From positions 1-22,733 of the forward strand of contig JAISQU010000200.1 of NCBI GenBank assembly GCA_031274005.1: a stretch of DNA of 22,733 nucleotides. The letters are read 5' to 3'. Below are positions 14,843-21,517 of this stretch, piece by piece. The position numbers and the translations under genes are program-made. Every line of letters begins with the position of its first letter. Positions within the stretch are counted from its first letter, which is position 1. The notes below the pieces were generated by a model, which was given only the letters and a program-made list of their open reading frames with translations, had not been told where the DNA came from and did not search any database. Source of the DNA: Spirochaetales bacterium. GTDB taxonomy: Bacteria > Spirochaetota > Spirochaetia > DTKZ01.

Positions 14843-14930
14843 GCCTGTCGGACTTCTCATAAATGTAAGCCGAAGACGGCTTGAACGTCGCGGGGCCATT
14901 GCGGCAATGGTCCCGCCTTAAGGCAACAGG
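14843..14930 (-). repeat. Diverged hairpin-array repeat, inverted orientation
   Basis: Read on the minus strand it has the same order as the units at 16082-16412: a start like CCTGTTGCCTT, a palindrome around CCATTG/CAATGG (14890-14916, 13-bp arms with one G-T pair), a GCCG/CGGC hairpin with TCTT loop (AAGCCGAAGACGGCTT on the plus strand, 14867-14882) and an end AGAAGTCCGACAGGC. An 18-bp stretch (14849-14866) is an exact inverted copy of 16432-16449. The second and third hairpins of the full unit are missing. Confidence 0.75.
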
Positions 14931-15021
14931 GATCCGACGCCGCTTTACTTTTATTAGGATATTGTGATATTCTTTTGAAAAGTAAATAGAAATTGTTTAA
15001 GTTGTACTAAAATACCAATGG

Positions 15022-15050
15022 CAATTTCGCGGTTTTTTAGCGCGAAATTG
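15022..15050. repeat. Hairpin upstream of the dehydrogenase gene
   Basis: CAATTTCGCG (15022-15031) pairs perfectly with CGCGAAATTG (15041-15050) around a T-rich 9-nt loop. It lies 2 bp before the next hairpin. Confidence 0.7.
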
Positions 15051-15052
15051 TG

Positions 15053-15092
15053 AGACTTAAGAGAAGCCCCCGGCAGGGTTTCTCTTAAGTCT
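15053..15092. repeat. 17-bp inverted repeat before the dehydrogenase start
   Basis: Arms 15053-15069 (AGACTTAAGAGAAGCCC) and 15076-15092 are reverse complements with one mismatch around a 6-nt loop. It ends 17 bp before the AGGAG site of the dehydrogenase. No T-run follows on the plus strand, so attenuation by simple termination is unlikely; an operator or an mRNA leader stem is possible. Confidence 0.75.
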
Positions 15093-15122
15093 ATTATTAA
15101 TAAAAAACAGGAGAAAACAAAA

Positions 15123-16088
15123 ATGAAAATTGTCGTGCTGGATGGGTATACGGAGAATCCCGGCGACCTGAGCTGGGAAGGCTTTGAGGCTCTGGGTGAA
15201 GTGAAAGTCTATGACAGGACGCCTCTGAATGAACCCCAAACAATTATAGAAAGAATAGCGGACGCCGGGGCTGTCATCACCAACAAAACGCCTGTTTCAA
15301 AGGAAACTTTGGCCGCCTGCCCCGGCGTCAAATATATAGGCGTTCTGGCCACAGGCTACAATGTTGTGGATGTGATAGCCGCGAAGGAAAGAGGCATCCC
15401 CGTATGCAACATTCCCACCTACGGCACCGCGATAGTCGGCCAGTTCGCCATCGCCCTGCTTCTGGAAATCTGTCATCATATAGGCCATCACGACAGGGCC
15501 GTACACGAAGGCAGATGGCAGGAGTGCCCCGACTTCTGCTTCTGGGATTACCCCCTCATAGAACTCGCGGACAAGACCCTGGGCATTGTGGGTTTCGGCC
15601 GTATCGGCCAGACGACCGGCAAAATTGCCAAAGCCATGGGCATGAATGTCATCGCCTATGACGAGATGGAAAACGACGCGGGCAGGGCCATTGCTCCCTA
15701 CGTTTCGCTTGACGCGCTGTATGAAAAGTCCGACGTAATCGCCCTGCATTGCCCGCTCTTTCCCTCCACCCAGGGGATGATCAACAAAAACAGCATAGCG
15801 AAAATGAAAGACGGTGTTATTATCCTCAACAACTCACGCGGACCTCTGGTTGTCGAGCAGGATCTGGCGGACGCGCTGAACTCCGGCAAAGTATACGCGG
15901 CGGGCCTGGATGTTGTTTCCACGGAGCCCATCAGGGCGGATAATCCCCTTCTCAAGGCGAAAAACTGTTTTATCACCCCGCATATTTCCTGGGCGGCAAA
16001 AGAAAGCCGCCAGCGCCTTATGAATATCGCTGTCGACGGCCTGAAAGCGTTTATCGCGGGAAAACCTATCAATGTGGTTAACCCATAA
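15123..16088 (+). CDS. hprA: D-2-hydroxyacid dehydrogenase, glycerate/hydroxypyruvate type
   Basis: The 321-residue cytosolic NAD(P)-dependent dehydrogenase has the family's two-domain layout. The N-terminal catalytic part includes TNKTPVSKETL and the conserved GVLATGYNVVD (95-105) that marks the glycerate dehydrogenase subgroup. The Rossmann segment LGIVGFGRIGQ carries GxGxxG. The catalytic triad is visible: Arg in NNSRGPLV, Glu in STEPI and His in TPHISW. It would interconvert hydroxypyruvate or glyoxylate with glycerate or glycolate; substrate preference cannot be read from sequence. The start has AGGAG 9 nt upstream. The gene stands alone, bracketed by hairpin repeats, with two hairpins in its upstream region. 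Its last codon and stop (CCA TAA) coincide with the first bases of the downstream repeat unit. Confidence 0.9.
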   Translation: MKIVVLDGYTENPGDLSWEGFEALGEVKVYDRTPLNEPQTIIERIADAGAVITNKTPVSKETLAACPGVKYIGVLATGYNVVDVIAAKERGIPVCNIPTYGTAIVGQFAIALLLEICHHIGHHDRAVHEGRWQECPDFCFWDYPLIELADKTLGIVGFGRIGQTTGKIAKAMGMNVIAYDEMENDAGRAIAPYVSLDALYEKSDVIALHCPLFPSTQGMINKNSIAKMKDGVIILNNSRGPLVVEQDLADALNSGKVYAAGLDVVSTEPIRADNPLLKAKNCFITPHISWAAKESRQRLMNIAVDGLKAFIAGKPINVVNP

Positions 16089-16246
16089 GCCTGTTACGCT
16101 TGGGGCCAGGCCATTGCTGCAATGGCCTGCGTGGTTCAAGACGGCGCAATTTTGCGGAGCAAAATTGCGTGAGTAATGCGTTTTCGGGTCTTCCCGAAAA
16201 TCGCAGAGCCGTCTTCGGCTCGTATTCGTTAGAAGTCCGACAGGCG
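16082..16246 (+). repeat. Hairpin-array repeat, unit A (165 bp)
   Basis: The unit begins CCCATAAGCCTGTTACGCT and ends AGAAGTCCGACAGGCG. It carries four hairpins in order: 16107-16129 (11-bp arms CAGGCCATTGC, 1-nt centre), 16145-16169 (11-bp arms CGCAATTTTGC, GGA loop), 16171-16190 (TTTTCGGG, TCTT loop) and 16206-16221 (GAGCCG, TCTT loop). The GCCTGT and ACAGGC ends are complementary and could close the whole unit. There is no open frame. Confidence 0.85.
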
Positions 16247-16412
16247 CCCATAAGCCTGTTACGCTTAAAGCCAGGCCATTGCCCGCAATGGCCTGCGTGG
16301 TTCAAGACGGCGCAATTTTGCAGGGCAAAATTGCGTGAGTAATGCGTTTTCGGGTCTTCCCGAAAATCGCAGAGCCGTCTTCGGCTCGTATTCGTTAGAA
16401 GTACGACAGGCT
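16247..16412 (+). repeat. Hairpin-array repeat, unit B (166 bp)
   Basis: Direct tandem copy of the preceding unit. All four stems are identical. Differences lie in the hairpin centres (CC instead of T; AGG instead of GGA) and in a few bases outside the stems (TTAAAG against TTGGGG, TACGACAGGCT against TCCGACAGGCG). Confidence 0.85.
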
Positions 16413-16454
16413 CCCATAGCCTGTTACGCTCACATTTATGAGAAGTCCGGCAGG
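16413..16454 (+). repeat. Hairpin-array repeat, unit C, internally deleted
   Basis: This 42-bp copy has both ends of the unit (CCCATAGCCTGTTACGCT and AGAAGTCCGGCAGG) joined by CACATTTATG. The four internal hairpins are missing. The same ACATTTATG junction occurs in the inverted relative at 14849-14866. Confidence 0.7.
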
Positions 16455-16479
16455 GGATCTATATCCCCTGCTTTTTTTT
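16450..16479 (+). terminator. Intrinsic terminator downstream of the hairpin repeats
   Basis: GCAGGGGA (16450-16457) pairs with TCCCCTGC (16464-16471) and is followed by eight T residues (16472-16479). It would stop plus-strand transcripts from the dehydrogenase through the repeat array. It overlaps the last codons (KKKQGI) and stop of the convergent DHH gene. Confidence 0.85.
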
Positions 16480-17760
16480 GTATTCCAGATAATCCCGCCG
16501 CGTTACAATACCCAGAAGTTTTTGATTCTCAACGATGGGAATCTGCCCCACGTGGTGTTTGAATAAAATCCGCTCAATCTCGCGCATAGTCACGGTACTT
16601 GCCGCGCTGATAACAGGCCTAGTCATATACGCTCTGACTGTCAGTTCCATGCTGCCCGTCCTGCGGCCTTTCATAATATCGCGCAGGCTGATAAAGCCTG
16701 TAACCTCCTGCCTGTCATTCAGAACGGGAACGCCGCTCACATCCGCCTGTTCCATTATGCGCGAGGCTTCCAGAAGGCTCATGGTTTCTTGAACGACGGA
16801 AACCCCTCGGCTCATAATATCGGCGGCGCGGGTGGCCGGCCGTAAAATTTGTTCAAGCCGGGTAAAAAACTCTTCATAAAAGACAGAGCCTTCCCTGCCC
16901 GTTATCTTTGCCGAAGCGGCCGCCTGATGGCCGCCTCCGCCATATTCCTGCATAATGTGGTGAAGATCAATCTTGGGTTTCCGGCTGCGCGCGATAAGAA
17001 GAACAGTTTTTGTTTTCGTGATGGAAAACATGGCGAAGTAAGCATCGGGATTCTCAAGTTCCATGATTTTTTCCACGACCGCGGCAAGGCCGGGAACATT
17101 TTCTTCCAGCTCAAGATGCGCCGCAAGAATAACATGACCCTGAATGTTCCGGGTCATCTGTACCCGCAGAAGCCGATTTAAAACCTCAATCTGCGAATCT
17201 TCATTTATGGTTTCCAGAAAAGCCCTGACAAGTTTCAGGGACGCGCCCATATCGATAAGCCAGGCGGCCACTTCAAAATCACCCTTGCACACATTCTCGT
17301 AGATAAGCCGCCCCGTGTCCGCGTAGATACCCGTAAGGGCTATTGTGGCCTCTTCGGGCGCAAGACGGAGACCCCTCTGCATGGCGAGTTTGCCCAAGTA
17401 GGAAGTGTTGGCCCCCATGCGGCCCCCCTCGATCTGCGCGCCCAGAATATCGCAGTGTTCAGGCGGATGATGATCAATGATCCGGATGCGGGGGCTGGAA
17501 CCGCGTATGTACGTAAAATATTCCGAAACCCTGTCGGCCATACACGTATCAACAATGATGATGTTCTTTATATGTTCCCGCTCAAGTTCTTTGGGGTTCA
17601 GAAAATCAAAATACCCGTTGTACAGGGTGTAAAGATTCTGAGCCGCGGGATGAATAAGTTTGCTGCGGACCAGCCGGTAATCAGGATATAATTTTTTGAT
17701 GAGGATGAGAGACCCCAGACAATCCAGGTCCATGTTAGTATGACCAAAGGCGATATTCAT
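16459..17760 (-). CDS. DHH/DHHA1 phosphoesterase with two CBS domains
   Basis: The 433-residue cytosolic protein has DHH-superfamily motifs in order: GHTNMDLDCLGS (6-17), VDTC (70-73), IDHH (95-98) and TGIYADTG (143-150), all metal-ligand motifs. DHHA1 follows with YGGGGHQAAASA (273-284), a nucleic-acid or nucleotide-binding loop. Two CBS repeats span about 313-365 and 377-429; such pairs often bind adenosine nucleotides. The same DHH-CBS module is fused to tRNA nucleotidyltransferase (CCA/A-adding enzyme) in several bacteria, but that part is absent here and the protein ends after the second CBS. A manganese-dependent phosphodiesterase on cyclic dinucleotides, nano-RNA or pyrophosphate is likely; the substrate is open. 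The ATG at 17760 (or the in-frame GTG just before it) lies right after a promoter and lacks a good Shine-Dalgarno. Confidence 0.88.
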   Translation of the reverse strand: MNIAFGHTNMDLDCLGSLILIKKLYPDYRLVRSKLIHPAAQNLYTLYNGYFDFLNPKELEREHIKNIIIVDTCMADRVSEYFTYIRGSSPRIRIIDHHPPEHCDILGAQIEGGRMGANTSYLGKLAMQRGLRLAPEEATIALTGIYADTGRLIYENVCKGDFEVAAWLIDMGASLKLVRAFLETINEDSQIEVLNRLLRVQMTRNIQGHVILAAHLELEENVPGLAAVVEKIMELENPDAYFAMFSITKTKTVLLIARSRKPKIDLHHIMQEYGGGGHQAAASAKITGREGSVFYEEFFTRLEQILRPATRAADIMSRGVSVVQETMSLLEASRIMEQADVSGVPVLNDRQEVTGFISLRDIMKGRRTGSMELTVRAYMTRPVISAASTVTMREIERILFKHHVGQIPIVENQKLLGIVTRRDYLEYKKKQGI

Positions 17761-17769
17761 CACACCCAG

Positions 17770-17797
17770 TCTATATTTAAGCGAGCCCTTGTTGCAA
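17770..17797 (-). promoter_or_regulatory. Promoter of the DHH/CBS gene with near-leaderless start
   Basis: On the minus strand TTGCAA (17792-17797) and TATAGA (17770-17775) are 16 bp apart. Only 6 nt separate the -10 box from an in-frame GTG and 9 nt from the ATG at 17760, so the leader would be 0-3 nt. Confidence 0.65.
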
Positions 17798-17823
17798 GCG
17801 CCCAAAAATTTTGTTTTTCCCTC

Positions 17824-17852
17824 TCGTCAAACCGGAAAACCTGTGATATACT
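17824..17852 (+). promoter_or_regulatory. Promoter of the nucleosidase operon with leaderless start
   Basis: TCGTCA (17824-17829) and TATACT (17847-17852) are 17 bp apart. The ATG at 17859 begins 7 nt after the end of the -10 box, at the expected transcription start. No Shine-Dalgarno precedes it. Confidence 0.65.
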
Positions 17853-17858
17853 TATGCC

Positions 17859-18551
17859 ATGATAGCCATTGTTGGAGCGTTGGACGGCGAAATTGCCGAG
17901 TTCCTCGCGGTTTTGGAAAATAAAAAAGAAGAAAAATGGACGGATTTTACCTTTTACATGGGTAAAATCGAGGATAAAGATGTTATCGTTACCAAATGCG
18001 GCGTAGGAAAGGTTATGGCGGCTTTGGTTGCCCAGCGCCTTATTGATACCTGCAAGCCCGAGGCGTTTATTTTTACGGGGCTTGCGGGGGGCCTGAGCGC
18101 CAACCTCGAAATAGGGGACACGCTTGTGGCGGAGGACTGCATGCAGCATGATATGAACGCCATTTCCCTTGGTTTCAAACGGGGGGAGATCCCCTATTCG
18201 CCCTACAGGATTCTGCCCTGCGACAGAGCCCTTGTGGACCTGGCCATGCAATATGTTCCGGAAGCCGGTAAAGTTGTTAAGGGCCGCATTCTGACAGGCG
18301 ATCAGTTTATTACAAACCGGTCGCTGAAGTCACTCCAGTATCTCTATGATGATCTTGCGGGGGACGCTGTTGAGATGGAGGGCGCGGCCATAGGGCTTGT
18401 GGCGACGGTCAACAAAATCCCTTTCCTTCTTGTCAGGATCATTTCCGACAGGGCCGATACCTATGCCCACATTGATTTTCAGTCTTTTCTTCCCAAGGCG
18501 TCAAGGAACTCCCTGCAATTCATCCGGCATATTCTGCGCGGAATGGTATGA
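17859..18551 (+). CDS. mtnN: 5'-methylthioadenosine/S-adenosylhomocysteine nucleosidase
   Basis: The 230-residue cytosolic enzyme hydrolyses MTA, SAH or 5'-deoxyadenosine to adenine and the ribosyl product, in methionine salvage and SAM-dependent methylation. Family landmarks are present: N-terminal IAIVGALDGE with Glu11, FTGLAGGLS (72-80), TGDQF (146-150), VEMEGAAIG with Glu172/Glu174 and ISDRAD with catalytic Asp197. The length is typical. The start at 17859 matches the family N-terminus, leaving no room for a leader after the promoter. The stop overlaps the next ATG (ATGA), so translation of the peptidase gene is coupled to it. The segment PYSPYRILPCD is a small variation in the ligand-side loop; function still looks intact. 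Confidence 0.92.
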   Translation: MIAIVGALDGEIAEFLAVLENKKEEKWTDFTFYMGKIEDKDVIVTKCGVGKVMAALVAQRLIDTCKPEAFIFTGLAGGLSANLEIGDTLVAEDCMQHDMNAISLGFKRGEIPYSPYRILPCDRALVDLAMQYVPEAGKVVKGRILTGDQFITNRSLKSLQYLYDDLAGDAVEMEGAAIGLVATVNKIPFLLVRIISDRADTYAHIDFQSFLPKASRNSLQFIRHILRGMV

Positions 18552-21490
18552 GCGGGAGCGTTTGCACAGGCGTTCCGGGCTTTGAAACTGTATCGGTCAG
18601 CGAGCTTGAGGAGTTTCACGGCAGGGGAATTTTTCTTCGCCACACAAAGACGGGCTGTGAAATCTACCATGTCCTGAATGAAGATTCCGACAATCTTTTC
18701 TCTTTTACGTTCAAAACCCCGCCGCGGGATAATACGGGGGTCGCGCATATTCTGGAACACTCCGTTCTCTGTGGTTCGCGGCGCTTTCCGGTAAAGGACC
18801 CTTTTCTTTTGCTTTTAAAGGGAAGCATGAACACCTACATGAACGCCTTCACTTTTCCCGATAAAACCGTATACCCCGCCTCAAGCCAGGTGGAGGAGGA
18901 TTTTTACAACCTCTTCATGGTCTATGCGGACGCCGTGTTTTTTCCTCTTCTGCGCCGCGAGGCGTTTATGCAGGAAGGCCAGCGGCGGGAGATTACCGGT
19001 TCCGGCGCTCTTGAGGCCGTGGGTATTGTTTACAACGAGATGAAGGGTAATTATTCCACCCACGATTCCATTGCCGCCGAATGGGCCTACAGGTCCCTCT
19101 TCCCCGATACGCCCTACGCCTTTGATTCAGGGGGCGAGCCTTCCGCGATTCTTGACCTTTCGTATGAGCAGTTCAGGGCTTTCCACGAAGCCTGGTATCA
19201 TCCGTCCAATTGCAGGATTTTCCTGTACGGGAACATCCCTACGGAAAAACACCTCGCCTTTCTTGAAGAAAATTTTCTGTCGCGCTTTGACAGGCGGGAT
19301 GTCGACGCGCGGATCGCCTCTGTACAGCGCTGGGGAGCGCCGCGTCTTCTGGAACGTTCGTATCCCGCGGGCGGGGGAGAAACAGAGGATGGGTCAAGTT
19401 CCGTTACGCTCAACTGGCTTTTGCCCTCTGTAACCGATCCGCTGACAGTCCTTTCATTCGAAGTTCTGACGGAGATTCTGCTGGGGAACTCCGGTTCGCC
19501 TCTGCAAAAAGCTCTTGTTGATTCGCATCTGGGCGAGGATTTGTCTTCCGCTACGGGCATAGAGACCGAAACGCAGGAGATGAGTTTTTCCGTGGGCCTC
19601 CGGGGCGCCTCTCCTTCCCGGCAGAAAGAAATCGAAAAGCTCATATTTACCGTTCTGAGGGATTTAAGCAGCAGGGGCATAGACCCGCAGCAGGTGGAAG
19701 GCGCAGTACGCCATGTTGAGTTCCGCAGCCGCGAGATAAAGGCGGGCTCGGTTTTTGGTATAAGCCTGATGCGCCGGGCCCTGCGCGGCTGGCTGCACGG
19801 AAAGCATCCGGAACTGACCATGGAATTCCGCAGCCGCATTGATGAGCTGAAGGAGATTCTTGGCCGGGACTCCCGCTATTTTGAAAAACTTATAGAGACC
19901 GGACTTCTGACGAATCAGCACAGAACGACTCTTATTGTAAAGCCTGACGCGCAGCTTGCCGCGCGGCAGGATGAGGATATACGCCAAAGGCTGGCCGGAG
20001 AAGCCGCCCGTCTTGGAGAACAGGGGCTTTGCCGCCTGCGCGGCGAGCTTGAAAACTTCAGGGCTTTTCAGGAAACGCCGGATTCCCCCGAGGCTTTCAG
20101 CTTGATTCCGTCTCTGCGCCTTGAATCAATTCCCCGGCGGATCGAAAACATTCCCACGCAAAAACTGCCTCTTTCCGGAATAGCGGAAACTTACGCGCAC
20201 GATTTGTATACAAACGGCATTGTCTACACAGAATTTGCTTTTGATGTGGGGGACTCGGGCCGGCCCGAAATGTTTTTGCCTCTTTTCGCTTCGGCTCTTA
20301 CGGGAGTCGGGGCGGGAGGCGAAACCTATGACCGGATAGCTCTGGAACTGGCCCTGAAAACAGGCGGTTTTCAGACCTATGTTGAAGCGGGCGCGGCGGC
20401 GGGCGCGCCTGAGAGGGTTCGCAGTTTTCTTTTTCTGCGCCTGAAGAGTCTTGAAACCGGCTTTCATGAGGCCCTTGATCTTCTGCGGACAATTCTTCTG
20501 GAGCCGGATTTTGAGGACGCCGCGCGGCTTCGGGATATTTTTCTTGAATACAGAAACGACTTTAAGGCTTCGATAATCCCCAACGGCAGCGCATACTCTT
20601 CATCCCGTGCGGAGAGCCGCCTTTCCGCCGCCGGAAGGGTAGAGGAACTGTGGAAGGGGATAAGCCAATACCGCTTCGCGGCCGGGTTGCCCGCGAAGAA
20701 GGCGCCCTGTGAAATGCGGGAAAACTTTGCCGCCATCAGGCACAAGTATATAACCCGCGGCAGGTTTATCGTGAATTTTACCTGTGAGGAAAAGTCCTGG
20801 AACGCGGTGGGGAAGGCTCTCGAAAACTTCGCGGCGGCTCTGCCTGAGGGATACCCGGCCCTGCCGGCTCCCGCGGACCGGTCCGACGCCGCCGAACGCA
20901 TGGAAGGCATAGCTGTTCCCGCGAGCGTTGGTTTTGTGTCCAGCGCCGTGCGCGCTTCCCGTTTGGGGCAGCCCGAACATGCCCACGAAGCGGTTTTGGC
21001 CCACCTTCTTTCAACGGGCTATCTTTGGGAGAAAATACGCATGAAGGGAGGGGCCTACGGCGCTTCCTGCTCGGCCCTGGGTCGGGATCAGGTTTTTTCT
21101 TTCTCTTCGTACCGGGACCCGAATATCGCGTCCACTTTTGAGGCTTTCCGCGGGGCCGTGCGGGATATTGCCGAAGGCGGCATAGACGCGGAATCAGCGA
21201 AAAACGCGGTTATCGGCACGGCGGCGCGAGAGATGAAACCGCTGTCGCCGGGCGGAAAAAGTATTGTCGGCTTTCGCCGCAGCCTCTACAGCCTGTCCGA
21301 CGAGCTGCGCCGTCGGCATCAGGACTACATACTGGAGACCCGGCCCGAAGATCTTGTAGCCGCAGCCCGCAGGCTGGACGCGGCCTTTTGTGACGCGTAT
21401 TCGGCTGTTATCGCGGGAAAAGAAGCCCTTTCGGCGGCCGCGGAAACCCTGCCGGCCCTGAAGAAAAATATACTTGAAATTTCTTTGTAA
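18548..21490 (+). CDS. Insulinase-family zinc metallopeptidase, M16C (PreP/Cym1 type)
   Basis: The 980-residue peptidase is the size of presequence proteases, which enclose short unstructured peptides between two halves. The inverted zinc motif HILEH (67-71) is intact and the third ligand Glu164 lies in VYNEMKGNY about 93 residues later, as in PreP. The C-terminal half carries IRMKGGAYGASCS, the Arg/Tyr substrate-positioning element of the family. I see no signal peptide, so it is probably cytosolic, degrading peptides such as cleaved signal or targeting peptides; the substrate is inferred. It starts within the nucleosidase stop codon and is followed after 27 bp by the DUF362 gene. All key residues are present. 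Confidence 0.93.
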   Translation: MSGSVCTGVPGFETVSVSELEEFHGRGIFLRHTKTGCEIYHVLNEDSDNLFSFTFKTPPRDNTGVAHILEHSVLCGSRRFPVKDPFLLLLKGSMNTYMNAFTFPDKTVYPASSQVEEDFYNLFMVYADAVFFPLLRREAFMQEGQRREITGSGALEAVGIVYNEMKGNYSTHDSIAAEWAYRSLFPDTPYAFDSGGEPSAILDLSYEQFRAFHEAWYHPSNCRIFLYGNIPTEKHLAFLEENFLSRFDRRDVDARIASVQRWGAPRLLERSYPAGGGETEDGSSSVTLNWLLPSVTDPLTVLSFEVLTEILLGNSGSPLQKALVDSHLGEDLSSATGIETETQEMSFSVGLRGASPSRQKEIEKLIFTVLRDLSSRGIDPQQVEGAVRHVEFRSREIKAGSVFGISLMRRALRGWLHGKHPELTMEFRSRIDELKEILGRDSRYFEKLIETGLLTNQHRTTLIVKPDAQLAARQDEDIRQRLAGEAARLGEQGLCRLRGELENFRAFQETPDSPEAFSLIPSLRLESIPRRIENIPTQKLPLSGIAETYAHDLYTNGIVYTEFAFDVGDSGRPEMFLPLFASALTGVGAGGETYDRIALELALKTGGFQTYVEAGAAAGAPERVRSFLFLRLKSLETGFHEALDLLRTILLEPDFEDAARLRDIFLEYRNDFKASIIPNGSAYSSSRAESRLSAAGRVEELWKGISQYRFAAGLPAKKAPCEMRENFAAIRHKYITRGRFIVNFTCEEKSWNAVGKALENFAAALPEGYPALPAPADRSDAAERMEGIAVPASVGFVSSAVRASRLGQPEHAHEAVLAHLLSTGYLWEKIRMKGGAYGASCSALGRDQVFSFSSYRDPNIASTFEAFRGAVRDIAEGGIDAESAKNAVIGTAAREMKPLSPGGKSIVGFRRSLYSLSDELRRRHQDYILETRPEDLVAAARRLDAAFCDAYSAVIAGKEALSAAAETLPALKKNILEISL

Positions 21491-21517
21491 GGACACGAAA
21501 CACACAAAGGTTCTTTT

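Larger units (their letters stand above)
14797..15122. other. Intergenic region before the dehydrogenase gene
   Basis: This 326-bp gap holds a diverged inverted copy of the hairpin-array repeat (14843-14930) and two adjacent hairpins (15022-15050 and 15053-15092). The AT-rich stretch 14945-15020 contains TTGAAA (14975-14980) and TAAAAT (15008-15013) but no well-spaced promoter pair. AGGAG at 15109-15113 is the ribosome-binding site of the dehydrogenase. Nothing else is recognisable. Confidence 0.6.

Noticed and set aside
16082..16454. CRISPR array
   Set aside because: The units are 165-166 bp, nearly identical throughout and self-complementary, without short repeats separated by unique spacers or cas genes.
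17761..17805. TTG start extending the DHH protein by 15 residues
   Set aside because: It would run through the promoter hexamers, and the DHH family N-terminus begins at the ATG at 17760.
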